NCBI GenBank assembly: GCA_023078685.1
Contig: JALGAS010000007.1
Span: 1,860,001-1,924,000, forward strand
Direction: 5' to 3'
Length of the DNA: 64,000 nt
From: Neopestalotiopsis rosae
Taxonomy: Eukaryota > Ascomycota > Sordariomycetes > Amphisphaeriales > Sporocadaceae
Below are positions 11,406 to 23,515 of this stretch, piece after piece; within the stretch, counting starts at the first letter, position 1; each line of letters begins with the position of its first letter. Both the position numbers and the translations under genes were made by a program. The notes under the pieces were generated by a model, which saw only the letters and a program-made list of their open reading frames with translations, did not search any database and was not told the DNA's origin.

Positions 11406-12357
11406 GTAAATTGCCATGGGTGGTACAGCTCAAGGGCTTGGTGCGGTTGTGATGGTGTGTCTACTGCTTGTTTTGCGTCGGATCATGTGAAGTCGCTATT
11501 TCTATCCATTCCATAGCCAATGAAAGGTCGATTGCTGGTGCTGCACATCTTCAACGTCGGTGTAATGGGTCCTGGTCCCATACTCTACATTTGCAGGTCC
11601 CCGCCAGCGTTGAAAATACGAAGATCGACGGTTCTCATGCATGCACGTATCGCATCACATCGGTTGGTCCTTCACAGAGTTACTAGCTTTGATCGGAGCT
11701 TGATAGGATTTGCTCCAAGTGAGTACCTGGTTAGGCAGGGGTGTAACGTTACCCAGTCCTGAATACAGTATACTTGGTAAAGAGAGAGGCTTTTACTGGA
11801 GCCGAGTCATTCCGCATATTGAGTACTTCGCTTGTACTATTATCATCAATAGTCTCAAAAGCTCTTAAGGTCAATAGACGCGATTATGAGCCCGAGGCGC
11901 TGTAACGTCGCCAGGGAAGTTAAACACGAGAGTTTCCCCCGCTCGAGTATAGTATGCTAGCATTACCCCAGAGTTTTTAGTGTGTACAGAGTAGGTAGGT
12001 ATGCAGTGGAATATGAGCCAATCGTAAGCATCCATACTCCGCTCTCCACCGGGATACCAATCATGGCCATGTAGATTGTTCTGGTTAGCACGACAGACTC
12101 GGCCGGGTGCATCAGAGGTGACTCAACCACTCCTTGCAGGCCCACTGTCTGTTCTCGAGATGGATCGGCTGTTACGATATGGATAGTGAGATGTGCTTGC
12201 GCGACTTCTCGTCGTCGAAGTAAGCCTTAATAGGTAGACGCATTTATCAAGTCAGTCATTCATGTTTGAATCTTCCAGCTATCCATGACACTTTATCTAT
12301 TCATGTACGAATCACTCGACCAATCTTTTACTCTCTAAAAGTACTAGAATATTAGCA
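11406..12357. other. intergenic, no gene seen
   Basis: 952 bp between GH93 and the GH35-like gene. Short open stretches here have no family signature. It presumably holds the GH93 terminator and the GH35 promoter. Confidence 0.5.
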
Positions 12358-14160
12358 ATGGATCCGAGGAAATCATCTGAAATTCCCCGAATTATAGACG
12401 TGGACGGTCGTAGACAGCTGCATGTCCGAGGGAAACCGTTTCTCATCCTGGGCGGCGAGTTGCAAAACTCATCCTTGACAAGTGCCGAGTACATGAAGCC
12501 AGTCTGGCAGCGCCTGGTCGACAGCCACGTGAACACGGTGCTAGGCTGTGTCACTTGGGAACTCATTGAACCCGTCGAAGGCGAGTTCGACTTTGGGGAG
12601 CTGGACTTGATTGTTCAAGACGCCCGGAAGCACGGCTTGCACTTGATACTGCTTTGGTTCGGCGCATTCAAAAATGGTGAGTACTCGTCCCTTCACCTCT
12701 TGGAAAAGTTTCTACCTCTCGCAGACACTCAAGTTTTGACGGGCCCCTGAATCTCATTTCTGCAACCAGGTAAATCAACCTACGTACCCCGATGGGTCAA
12801 AACAGACGCAGTTCGTTTTCCGCGCGCGCAGCTTTCCAACGGAACTGCGACAAAGACTACCGAAGTCCTTTCTCTTTTCTCCCCCGACGCCTGCGATTCT
12901 GACGCTAGAGCCTTTGCGAAGCTCATGTCACATCTCAGGGAGATTGACGAGGAGCATTCTACAGTCATCATGGTACAAGTCGAGAACGAGGTCGGGCTGC
13001 TGGGCGATTCGCGAGATCGATCGGAAGCTGCCGACCAAGCATTTGGTCAGCCTGTTCCTGACGAGCTGACCGACTATCTCAAGACAAATTGGTCTTCTTT
13101 ACACCCTGACCTGAGGGCGAATCTTGCTCGAGCGGAACCAGCAATATTTTCATCTCAGACACTTGGCGCTGAAGAGCGGGGATGGGCGCAACTATTCGGG
13201 CAGAGTGCTTCCACGGACGAGCTGTTCATGGCATACCATTATGCGCTATACGTAGAAAAGGTCGCAGCTGCCGGCAAGGCAGCATTCTCTCTGCTGCTGT
13301 TCACAAATGTGTGGCAGAACTATGCCGAAGGAGTTTCCGCTGGCGAGTCTACTGTTGCAGCTGGAGGAGGGTCACCTGGCGATTACCCATCCGGCGGTGG
13401 AACCAGCAATGTCCTCGACATCTGGCACCGGTTTGCGCCCAGTCTCGACTTTATTGCTCCCGACATATACCTCAACGACTACCAGAAGACATGCGAGAAG
13501 TACACACACGGCGGCCAACCCCTGTTCATCCCCGAGCAGCGCAGAGACGGCATTGGTGCACGGTCGAGCTGGATTGCAATTGGATCTTTTGCGGCGTTGG
13601 GAGTAAGTCCATTTGGAATCGACACCCTGGAAGACCAAGAGAATGAGTACGCGCAACACTACTCCTTGATGGCGTCCACGAGTGCCCTCGTTCTCGAGGC
13701 ACAGCTCCGGCCGGCACCTTCAGTGGGCTTCTGTTTCGAACCGCCGCCAACCTCGGGAGTGACAGATAATTATCGTCCCGTTGTCAAGCAGTGGGGTGGC
13801 TACGAGATCACCATCGAGAGGGCCTTTGTCTTTGGTCGTCCAGGTCCTGCCGCTGGCATGGTGATCCATCAAGGCGGTCCGAATTTTCTTCTCATCGGCT
13901 GGGGCTTTCAGGTCCGCGCATCTTCCCTCTCCACAACAGCCACGTTCACGGGGATCATGCGATTCGAGGAGAAGGAAATTGTGGATAGAGGTACAGGACT
14001 TCTCAAGACCCTTCGTACATTGAATGGGGATGAAACGAGAAGTGGTGAGTTCGCGATCATGCCCAATAAGAACCCCGACTGTGGTGGCTTTCCTATAGCA
14101 GTAACGATTCCTGCTCGCACGGGAATCGCGGAAGTCGAATTCTACTCTTTAAGCACTTAG
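12358..14160 (+). CDS. GH35-type beta-galactosidase-like enzyme (DUF5597 class)
   Basis: Retaining glycoside hydrolase with a TIM-barrel domain, predicted to act on terminal beta-galactosides. One intron (12677-12769, GTGAGT to CCAG) joins two exons into 569 residues. N-terminal barrel: GKPFLILGGELQNSS (about 25-40), TVLGCVTWELIEPVEGEFDF (about 60-80) and LHLILLWFGAFKNG at the intron. Likely acid/base Glu180 is in VQVENEVG and the likely nucleophile Glu362 in PLFIPEQRR. The C-terminal third matches the DUF5597 beta-sandwich attached to this bacterial-like GH35 group. No signal peptide is visible, so the enzyme is probably cytosolic, pairing naturally with the Lac12-like importer 5 kb away. 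Exact substrate is not determined. Confidence 0.87.
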
Positions 14161-14638
14161 CAATAGTTAACCAAAGGGCCTGCAATGCAAAACATAACAA
14201 GATGACACTTATAATTATTAGTGATACTGCCTAGTTATACAAAGTTACATTGCATACTGGAGTATAATGAAACCCAATTATAATTCAAATACATGAGGCT
14301 TATTACGTGTATTTTGTTTGACAGAAAGAAACGTGTCATTAATTCATTCCGGTACGTGCATAATAGGAACTTCACAACAGTCCAGTCGCTAATTTAAGTC
14401 GACTTGAAAATGCTGAGTGGGTTAGTAACACTATGGCCCACCGCGGGACCATTCTGGACCGAAGGCCTAAATACCTGCCTGTACTATGTGTTGATTAAGC
14501 GGATGCCTAAACTTAGTGGTGTAACGCTTTTCCACCGGCGTGCTTCGATTCCCGCCAATTCAATGTTAACCAGACAAACAATCACCGCTCCGGCTGCCAT
14601 CTTCTTTCAAGAATCGTCCAGATTCACGGAATAGGGCG
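14161..14638. other. intergenic, no gene seen
   Basis: 478 bp, AT-rich in its first half, between the GH35-like stop and the next regulator. No coding signal. Confidence 0.5.
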
Positions 14639-15920
14639 ATGCCGCAAAATATTCGCTACCATGTCAAGTCCCGTAGAGGATGCGCTAATTGCAAGCTTCG
14701 TCGTGTGAAAGTGAGCAACCCGATCCCTGTGGAAGTCAACTAATTTTTGAATTATCTAACTCAAATCCAAGTGTGACGAAGCGCGCCCTCAATGTAGCAG
14801 CTGCTCCCGTCGTAGTATTGAATGTATCTATGCATCATCGGCACAAAGATCAAGGAACTCTAATGGCCGCCCTAAGCAACAGCTCATGGGCGACGACGCC
14901 GCAGGAGTACATTCCATCACACCCGTCACTTCGCCGCCGGTCTCAAGTGTTTCTCAGTACAGCGACAAGGGTTTATTAGATCTACGCCTGATGCATCATT
15001 ACTGCGTCTTCACCGCTCCAGCATTCGCCGGCTCTTTTCCAGAGCAAGTCTTGCAGGCTCTGCAAGTGGAAATACCAGCTCTTGCGTGCCGACACGTGTA
15101 CCTCATGGACGCCGTACTACTCGTCGCCATGGTCCATCTGTGCTGCACAGACTCTGCATCAATTGACAGCATGCCAGTGTATCATTATCGTGACCAAGCA
15201 CTTAAAGCCTTGCGTCACGCCGTTGGAAACATTTCCGAGGACAACATTGATGCGGTAAGAGGCGCATCCGTCTTGCTCGCACAGGTCTCTTTCGCCACAG
15301 ACCGTGTAACGCAACAGTCGGGATTGTGGGTGCTCAACTGGATGGCATTAGCTCTAGGGCAGCGTAATTTCCGAGGCCTGCCGGGGTCCTCGAACCGCCA
15401 GCAAGGCGATTGGGGCATGTACGGCAGCCGCACTGCACGACTACGCTCTCCTGACCACCTCTTCGTGCTGCCGCGGGACATCCTCCGGGCCCTAGCGAGA
15501 GAAATTGATGGCGACAATCCGGCATCCACGTCCGCTCTCCATGCTGCTGCGACCGAGCTAGGCAGATTGATAGCAACTATTCAGCTGCCATACCAGACAT
15601 CAGACCTGGAGAAGCAGGTAAAAGCATGGTCATTCGACATGGTGCCCACCGAGTTTCATAGAATGGTCCAACATGGAAATCCTAAGGCTCTCATCATTTT
15701 AGCATACTATCTAGTGCTATTCAAGCTTCTCCCCCAATCCTGGCTGTATAAGGACCTTAGCAACCATGATATTGAAGAGATAGACAAGTCTATCAGTCCA
15801 GAATGGCAACTATACATGTCTTCACCAAAATTCGCCCTCCAAATTGACAGTAAGGAAGAGATAACACGGCTGCTCCAAAGGAGCTTATCAGTTAGCACAG
15901 AAAAACACGAGAATAGCTAG
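14639..15920 (+). CDS. Zn2Cys6 transcription factor with Fungal_trans_2-like C terminus
   Basis: Regulator of about 406 residues. Exon 1 (14639-14710) encodes 24 residues ending in RRGCANCKLRRVK; an intron (14711-14771, GTGAGC to CAAG) then joins CDEARPQCSSCSRRSIEC, giving a perfect C-x2-C-x6-C-x6-C-x2-C-x6-C cluster at residues 15-42. The remainder is alpha-helical and resembles the sterol-regulator/Fungal_trans_2 type (LRLMHHYCVFTAPAF, SGLWVLNWMALALGQRNFRGL near the middle). It stops at TAG 15918-15920. Directly downstream of the GH35-like gene on the same strand, it may be a second local regulator of the carbohydrate block, but no operator evidence links them. Confidence 0.88.
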
Positions 15921-16175
15921 AGACTGTATTCTCGGTTCACCAAATTCTAATTAGTAGCGAGGACATTAACAGCTACTTTCTTCATTTCCATGTCGGCCTT
16001 CTCGCTGCACAGTATGCTTGCTCTTCTGGAGCTCCTCCTCGTACCGACTACCGACTCAAGATAAGCACAGTATCAAGAGAAGGAAACTTTGTCGGGCACT
16101 TCGTTACCCTGCGATTGCACATACCCCACATCCGTAACCATCATTAACAGTCTTCGTCGTTCCCTGCGGCATGTC

Positions 16176-17118
16176 CTAAAGCACCTCTTCGTCTTGGAGC
16201 TCTAGAATTTCATCGAAATCCTTGCGGCTCGGTATATAATTACCAGGATGGTAATATATCAAAATCGCCAGCACCCCAAACATCAAAGTGGAATCGCAAA
16301 CGTAAAGGTATGCTTCCGTTTTCATCATGGGCGAATCGCTGTCACCGCAGAACTCGACGAGACGGAATATTGACCGCACAAAGATCATGGCACTCGCAAT
16401 ATAAATGACTCGGAGAACCCCTCGCCATCCTAGCCTCGTATTTTGCGCGTCCAGTCGCTGGGCCGTGTGGGTAGGCGCTCGCGACAATCGGCGGTCCACG
16501 ACGAAGGCCACAACGACGAAGACACCGAAAAACATAATCTGAATGGCCAAACCGAGTAGAATGATCGTTTTGGCCAAAGAAAAGTTCTTGGACAAGTTGG
16601 ATGATCCAATGACTTGGATGAGAAAGGACAGGACGTCTCCGCCCACAAAGATCTTGGTGAGCCAACCTGGTCGGATCGGCGATTGTGCCTCGGCGTGCAA
16701 CAGGACAATGAGACGCCCTAGAACCATATATATCGAGGCGGCAAACAGCGCGGGGGCGACCAAGATGGCCAGAGTTTGGATGACGAAAAGGACCAGATTC
16801 GACGCATTGCCGTGGGCGAGAAACCGGCAGACGTAACCGGCAATTTCGACTACGATTTGAGGAGATATCAGTACTAGGATAATTTTTCGTAGCCACATGC
16901 GTCTCTTCAGTGAGCCGGATGTCTCGCAAGGACAAGTTGGGGAAGAGAAAAAAGAGGTAACACTTACGGCAACCGCCCAGAACCAGTACAATAAAGTACA
17001 ACACTCGAAGACGAAGAACAATGAACGCATGCCAGAGAGTCGCAACCGCAAACAAGACTACAAATAGCATTGCGGCTACTGCACTAGGGTTGTAACCATA
17101 CGGATTAACTTCAGACAT
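16176..17118 (-). CDS. RTA1-like multi-pass membrane protein
   Basis: RTA1/lipid-translocating exporter family, about seven transmembrane helices, plasma membrane; relatives affect resistance to lipids and toxic small molecules. ATG 17116-17118 has a good context (aaaATG). Exon 1 (16968-17118) encodes NPYGYNPSAVAAMLFVVLF and ends VLVLGGC. An intron (16850-16967, GTAAGT to GTAG) joins it to EIAGYVCRFLA so that GGCLEIAGYVCR forms, the family hallmark (GGxxExxGYxxR). Later motifs: PALFAASIYMVLGR, GGDVLSFLIQ and a C-terminal YHPGNYIP. Total 274 residues. The stop of a ubiquitin-like frame lies two bases upstream of this ATG. Confidence 0.9.
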
Positions 17119-17120
17119 TT

Positions 17121-17390
17121 TCACCGTAGTCGTGGGATGTTCTGCACAAGGTTGCTCGTGTGGACGTTTGCGAATGGGCGAATCCGGATGATGTCGATCA
17201 AGAATGGGTTTGGTTCGACATCCTGAACAACGTCCCTACCAGCCAATTTGTATTCACGCATTTCCCCTATTGTTTGAGGCTGTGTTGATTGCAAAGTCTG
17301 TCGAATACGACCAATAGTCTCAGTGGCCTGAATGTCGAACACTTTCGGATCGCCAAATTTCTTGAAAACAATAGTAAAATAGTTTTCCAA
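17121..17390 (-). CDS. possible ubiquitin-like small protein, start not found
   Basis: Open frame of 89 codons beginning at a TTG with a stop upstream, so a true start would need an upstream exon; a candidate acceptor CATAG lies at about 17409. The translation has the beta-alpha-beta order of a ubiquitin-like fold: YFTIVFKKFGDPKVFDIQA (two strands), TIGRIRQTLQ (helix), EYKLAGRDVVQD (strand 3, compare IFAGKQLEDG in ubiquitin), FLIDIIRIRPF (last strand). There is no terminal Gly-Gly. It terminates in TGA two bases before the RTA1 ATG. This is pattern recognition only; it could be chance or a gene relic. Confidence 0.3.
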   Translation of the reverse strand: MENYFTIVFKKFGDPKVFDIQATETIGRIRQTLQSTQPQTIGEMREYKLAGRDVVQDVEPNPFLIDIIRIRPFANVHTSNLVQNIPRLR

Positions 17391-17427
17391 GGCCCCACTT
17401 GATTTCTATGGTGTCCCATGCTGGACT

Positions 17428-17477
17428 CTCGCACGTCGCATTTCGCACTTCGCAGTTCGCACTTCGCTTGCGCATTT
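17428..17477. repeat. short imperfect tandem repeat (TCGCACT-type)
   Basis: About seven imperfect copies of a 7-8 bp unit (tcgcacg, tcgcattt, cgcactt, cgcagtt, cgcactt and variants) just upstream of the ubiquitin-like frame. Function unknown. Confidence 0.55.
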
Positions 17478-18578
17478 CATTGGCTTGATTCAGGTGTCTG
17501 GCACTATTCGAAACCCCGCCATTGGCTCCGCTGAAAGTTGCACAATGCAGCGTCCATTCCAACACGACTGGCCTTTACGAAACACTTCAAAAATAGACTG
17601 ATGCCTACGCTGTCTGTGTGGATCTCATTAACGTTCTGTAAGTACCGAGAGGATAAGCGTCCGCTTCATGTGGATAATACGAAAATCAACCGTGATATGA
17701 TCCTGGTGGAATAGCCAGCACGAAGAGATGAGATCATGGGACGATTAGTTATTCTAATTTGGCCGCAATCGGGTCTTTTACTCTAAGCTTTTTATACAGA
17801 GTACAGGAAGTTTTAGACACCCATGCTAGATACTCACTTAAGGGCTGACCATTTCCACTCATCTCGTCTTATGGAAGCCATTTCCACGAGGACAAAAACC
17901 TGCATGTATGAGTAAAATCAAGGCTACTCTGATTCTACTTCACTTGGCTAATAATTTAGCTCATGTATACCCTTACAGTCCTCGAGGTTCTCGCAATGGT
18001 TGAGACCCCTCTGGGACCAAGCGACTGTACGTCAAGAACATGAGCCAGGTCTCGTCGCAAATTACACGATTAACAGAAGCCACGAAATATTCTTGTCATT
18101 ATCTCGCGAGGTTGAAAACCGTCTCTCCTCAGGTTCCTTTTTTTTTTTTTTTTTTTTCAAACCCAGATGGAGGAACTGCAAGACTTTGTGCGTTTGCATG
18201 GCGAGTAGATAGACTCCTTAGATCACTTCCCAACCGCGCAGACTACTTACCGTACGATTTGAAACTTTCTCTTTTTCTTTCTGGTTTTTGTTTTCTTTTT
18301 CTCTTTTTATTTTCCTTCATGTTTCGCTGGTCTGTTCTCGTGTTACAACAGTACCTGTTTAGGGGAAATTACCGCTATCACCAGCAAATCACCAAGCTTG
18401 AGGGCCTAATACTAGGGCGTGGGTTCAGTGCTAATACGATGATGGGGCAGTGAAAAAGACCATGAATGATAATTGAAAACTTTTATACGTATTGTGATAT
18501 TGAATCAATCACCCGAAAGTTTTTTTTTGTTTTTTTCCTTTTTTTTTTTTTGAGCACGGAAGATATTGCTTCTTTTCT
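17478..18578. other. intergenic with two poly-T tracts
   Basis: 1.1 kb without a supported gene. It contains a 20-base T run at 18138-18157 and a T-rich block at 18520-18551. The second lies 28 bases beyond the stop codon of the minus-strand ankyrin-CorA gene, so in its mRNA it would be an A-rich 3' end. Confidence 0.6.
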
Positions 18579-21500
18579 TTATACGTCCTCCTTTGCGCCA
18601 GTCATCTCTCCCATGTCCATTCTGTGCAAGCTTCGTGTTCCGGCTCTGCGCCGCAAGTTCATGAAGCTTCTGACCGAAGATCTGTCGATATTTTTGTCGA
18701 AAGCGGTCCTCTCACTTTGCTTGTGCTCCTTTTTCTTCAAAAGTACTGCGACTTCATTGACATTGAATGCAAGCAGCACCAGCGGTAGCGAAACCGCAAT
18801 GGTCATACCGACTATGGATACCGTCAGCGCATACATGGCCAATAGAAATGCTCTCACTTACATAACCATGAAAATGCCCAACCAGGGCCGTACTTCAGAT
18901 CGCCTTCGTCGTTGTGCGGAAAGATTGTGATATCGAGAGCGAACAGGGAAGACAGGAAACTAATTGGTAGCTACTCCCAAGTTAGTATATACGCAGACTT
19001 CAATATGAACCAGCAGGAGCTAATAACTTACAAAGAATATGGTGACCACGGTGAAAACCATGATGGTTCTACTTTGTGACGTGGTTTCTTCCGCTGCTTT
19101 TCGTGCATACACTGCCTCATTGAGATTCGCGTCTCTCTGCCGAAGGTCGAGATGAGTTTGAAGCTGCGAGGGACCATTAGTACATGCTCTTTTTGCCACG
19201 AAGCATGTAGGATCTTACATTGCGCTGCGTCTCCTTGGCTACAAACACCATCTTCCCGACTTCTCCGATATATAGGCTCACCCTACTCAAGTTCTTGTAA
19301 GTTGCGATGGTGTCGCTGATGATTCTTGCCTCCCTTGCCTCTGGGTAGTCGTCCCGCCACCTGTACTTTTGGCCTATCTCATCGTTCACAAACATTGAGT
19401 ATTCATCAAACATGTGCTTTTGCTCCACAAGCACTGTCCTGATGATATTCAGCTCAACGAGAATATCGTTCACCTCTTGGAGAAGATCGATCTCTTTCGT
19501 GAGATCACGAGTGGTATCACTCCCACCCTGATTGTGGTTGTGACTGCTTTTGGAAATGCTATCCCTGAAATGGTTGAACAAGGCGACTTGGCGCTTGGCC
19601 TATTCAAAGGTCAGTCAGCGGGTCACAACACCTCATCATGAGACTCAAACAAACCGTGTCCGTGACAGCAGCCGCAAACATATCCAGGACTCGTTCTTTC
19701 TTGCTGCCTAGCTCCTTTCCCATCGACTTGCGGATACAGGTCGCCAATATCAATGCAACCAATCCGTATACAGAATCTATGCGAACGTTCTTGTAATTAT
19801 GGCCCTTGTACATATCCCTAGTGGCAGTTGGAAGATCAAGAATGTCACCATCCAAGTGCTGCGAAGACGAGGTTGTGATGGTTGCTACCAATGAAATGAT
19901 ATCAGTCGCTGGAAAATATGCTTTGCTGTACAAGAGGAGAGTAAATACCGTCGTCAATCACATGCAGCCACAGCTGATCCACGAGGCAGATGAACGGATC
20001 ATCTTCCTCAAGGTCTTTCTGATGGCGGTGCAGCACTTGATCGTCAGCTTTGCGGTCAGAATCCAACAATGATTGATAATGAAATTGGTCCAAAGTCTGC
20101 GGAATTTGGAGCGCTCCTCTATGGAATTGAGCATAGTGATTGACCAAGCTCTGACAAGCCAGCGGTCTTGTGCTACCGTTAGCACTGCGGACCTGTTCGC
20201 GTCGCGTGGCCGTTCCTTCTCGAATATCTTGTGGATACTGTTTCTGCTTGCTCTCCCGAGTGAAAGCCAAATATGGCATCTGTATTCATTGAGCCAAATC
20301 GACAGTAGAGATAGAGGTCAGTGGACTTACAGAAAGGCAAATCCTCAGCCCTTCTATAATAGGAGGTTGATATGGGTCTCTCCTTAGCTTTTCGGAATCC
20401 ATTTGGAGAAACTAATCAAGTCAGATGATGCGTATCTGCATGATGAGCCACAACATACATCAATAAATGGCGCAACAGGTCGCAAATATCCGGCTTGAAT
20501 TTCGAGTGGCATCTTCTCGTCAATGAAGCGAGAAAGCTTCGAGTGCTGAGTCGATGCTTGAGTGATGAACTTTTTCAAGTCTCTCCAAGCGGGTGGGATC
20601 TTAGGGAAAACGCTCGCAGGTCCTTCATTGGCTGCGAATTCATTTGATGTTGAGTCTGCCAGATCTTCCTCGAATCGGACTCGTTTCTTTGTCGCACCAG
20701 GCAAGTCGTCTGTGATTTCGCTGAGTCCCATCATCGACAATGAAATCATCTACAACACTTGATTGAAGTTGGTCCGAGAAGTTTTCAGTCGAAATTGCCA
20801 CGTCTTCAAAGTAGGGACTGGCTATATCTGTGTCATCGCCGATGCTATCCAATGAGATCGATTCAAATTCGTCCATGCTCCCAAATTCATCCAGGCGCTC
20901 CTTTGCGGTATCCAAATAGGTTCTGTGTATAAGGTCCTGAATACGTCAGTAAGAGATAGCTTCAATTCTGTGAAATGATGCACCTTGAGCCATATTTTCT
21001 ATCACAGTGACTTTAGTAGCTACTTAGCGTTCAACGCGACATTGAGTAATGACATTGTTCAGAGGAAGGTGGATCCACCTCGAATTCAAACTCTGATTGA
21101 TTTGTCGTATGTCTGCTGCAATTGACATGATGGTACTAGGCCCATGCTTGTAGAGTACATCGAGAACGGAATACTCGGGCTTCTCAATGGTAGTGCGTCC
21201 ATACACATCCATGATGTATGCTGGTACTTGGCTGCAAACATCGTGAACGTCGCTCGAGACTACACGCTCTTGAAGTGGCAACAGGTCTTCTCGCTTCTTG
21301 TGTGTATCCGCTGGCGCAAGCCATTGTAGCATCTCCATTGGTTCTGGAAATGAAACGCTGGCAAGTTGTGCTGCTGTTCGACCACTAGCGTCTTTGGCAT
21401 CAACGTCTGCGCTTTTCCAAACAAGCAGTTTGATGAGATCTAGCCGCTCGTAAAAGGTGGCCCAGTGCAGTCCTTCCCAGCCTCTGGTATCCACGTCTCG

Positions 21501-23034
21501 GACGCGCTCTGCATCCGCATGCATCAAGAGGTCAGCAAGTATTGCTCCCTGCAAAGTGGTCGCAGCAACATCTACAGGGGTCTGATTCTTGTTGTTTTTG
21601 GAGTTCAGCCAACGGGTGGCCTCGCTGCTATGCTCCAGTAGCCACTTGACAAGAATAGCATCCTGGTTGGCCACTGCGCAGTGAAGGGCCGTGTCGCGAT
21701 TACTGTTGTAACCCTCGACGGCGGCATCGGCTTTCAACAAAGCCATTGCGCTGTCATGGCAATTGCTGTAGATAGCAGCAAATGCGTGTGAACATCCCTC
21801 GAACTGCTCCGACATGAATTGGGCATCATTTCCATCTTCCCCGGCGTATTCGATGAGCTTCGTTAAAACTTTGATGCAGTCTCTCTGAGCCGCAACTCGT
21901 GTCAAGCCAAGGCCAAGAACGCTCTTCACTGATAGAGCCGTCGAGATCGTTGTCTTTTCCAACAAGAAAACGCCCGTCTCATCTTGCTGATTATCGCATG
22001 CCAGGAAAAGAGGCGTAAAACCAAATTTGGTTGGCGTCGTGATATCGGCACCTTTGTTCACCAAGAGCGATACGATCTCTGTATGTCCTTGGTGTGCGGC
22101 CCAGTGCAGTGCCGTCATTCCATTCGCACTGCAGATGCTGAGGTTGAAATGGCAATCCTCCACCAGAAATCTTGTCATGTCCAACCAACCACCTCGGGCA
22201 GCCGAGATTAGAGGTGTGTCGCCTGCTTTGTCAACCTCTATGATGATTTCTTGAGGATCAACGATACCATGTTTGATCAGTAGTTCTACTACAGCCATAT
22301 TTCCAGTGCATGCTGATGCATGAAGTATGCTTTGACCTTTACGGTTTCGGCCGCTGAGCTGATCTTTGTTGCCATATGCAAAGAGAAAGTCCAGCATCAA
22401 GATCATACTCTCGTTACGACCACGGGCCAAGTTGCATTCCTCAATCATCATATGCATCGTGATCACGTCAAACTCTGCCAAGCGTCTTGTGAGTAGGGAA
22501 TCTTTCCTCTTGACGGCCAAGAGTAAGGGTGTTTCCGATTCTGGTCGATATAGTTGACCTGAGCGCCAAGAAGCAAGAGCATTCGAACCAATAGATCCGG
22601 GAACTTTTGATGCTCGACAGCATAGAAAATTGGTGTCCGATCGAAACGGTCCTTCGCATTGACAATCGATTCACATTTCGACGCAATGTCAAAGGTCATT
22701 TTCCTGTGTCCTTGAAGCACTGCCCAATGAAGAGCAGTGCGGCGATCTTCGTCTCTCCTTGTGTTGAATATCTGTTCATGGTCGGACATGTGCAACATCA
22801 TACGGATCAAATTATGGTTGTTGTCATGAACCGCAAATATGGGATTGACTGATGAAATGTTAGGATTGACGTGAAGCTTCTCGACTTTGCATCCGAGCTT
22901 GAATAGCAAGATGCATCATTCGACTCACCAAATTTGAGCTCATCTCTAGAAAGCCCGTCTTGATCACGAGGAGCCACATCTCGAATCAGCGGTTGAACCT
23001 CGCGTGGCGGCTCTGAATCCGCCATTTCAGCCAT
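18579..23034 (-). CDS. ankyrin-repeat protein with CorA-like membrane domain (frameshifted)
   Basis: Large fungal ankyrin-CorA fusion. It begins at ATG 23032-23034 (MAEMADSEPPREVQP), has a 44-nt intron, then ankyrin repeats (DRRTALHWAVLQGH, GDTPLISAARGG, GMTALHWAAHQGHTEIVSLLV, DTALHCAVANQD, WEGLHWATFYERLDLIKLL), a WIHLP-x-NN hinge, an alpha-helical section and the CorA-type C terminus TIMVFTVVTIFFLP-SFLSSLFALD with a second helix ending in VLLAFNV, then a Lys-rich tail. Several introns separate the C-terminal exons, for example GTAAGT near 18860. Near 22535 the frame shifts by one base: the protein reads NYIDQNR in one frame and resumes ETPLLLAVKRKD in another, which an intron cannot explain. 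One further join near 20770 is uncertain. It is either a pseudogene, a programmed shift or a sequence error. Confidence 0.78.
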
Positions 23035-23515
23035 TACGTGCGTGTTTCTTCGGCTGTAAGTGTATTGCTCCAAGTGGCGCCTGAGAAGAGAAGATGAGGA
23101 AAAGACGCAACATTTGAACGACGAAATCTGCGCGAGGCTGGGATCGAATTTTCTCCAAAAGACGGTGTCACGTTGTTTCCTTCTGAACCCTGACAAAGTA
23201 AGCGACACCGTCTGGTAATAGTTGCCGATAAGAGCCAGTGACTCCTTCCTGGATTCCACTCAGCTGTAAGCACCAGTCCCTGAATGTATACATCGCCCTT
23301 GGCCCCCAAATCCTAACACAGGGGTTGCAAGATAAACGAGCCAATCGCTATTTTCCACAGGATTACGGACCTATAGCTTCGTGGATAAGATGACTGCGCG
23401 AAGAATGAGGTGTCGCGGGTAGGTGCATACCAAATTGACATCAATTCATTTGAGCGATGCACCCAATTGGAGGCGCTCCGCTCAAGAGTCCATTATTTTG
23501 TTGTCTAATGCTTCT
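23035..23515. other. intergenic, no gene seen
   Basis: 481 bp separating the ankyrin-CorA start from the stop of the next minus-strand gene; presumably the promoter of the former. Confidence 0.5.

Noticed and set aside
14540..14575. tRNA-like TTCGATTCCCGCC string
   Set aside because: No matching acceptor stem or D arm around it.
18520..18551. A-rich 3' flank of the ankyrin-CorA gene as a retrotransposed poly-A tail
   Set aside because: The gene keeps many introns, so it is not a retrocopy; the tract is simple low-complexity DNA.
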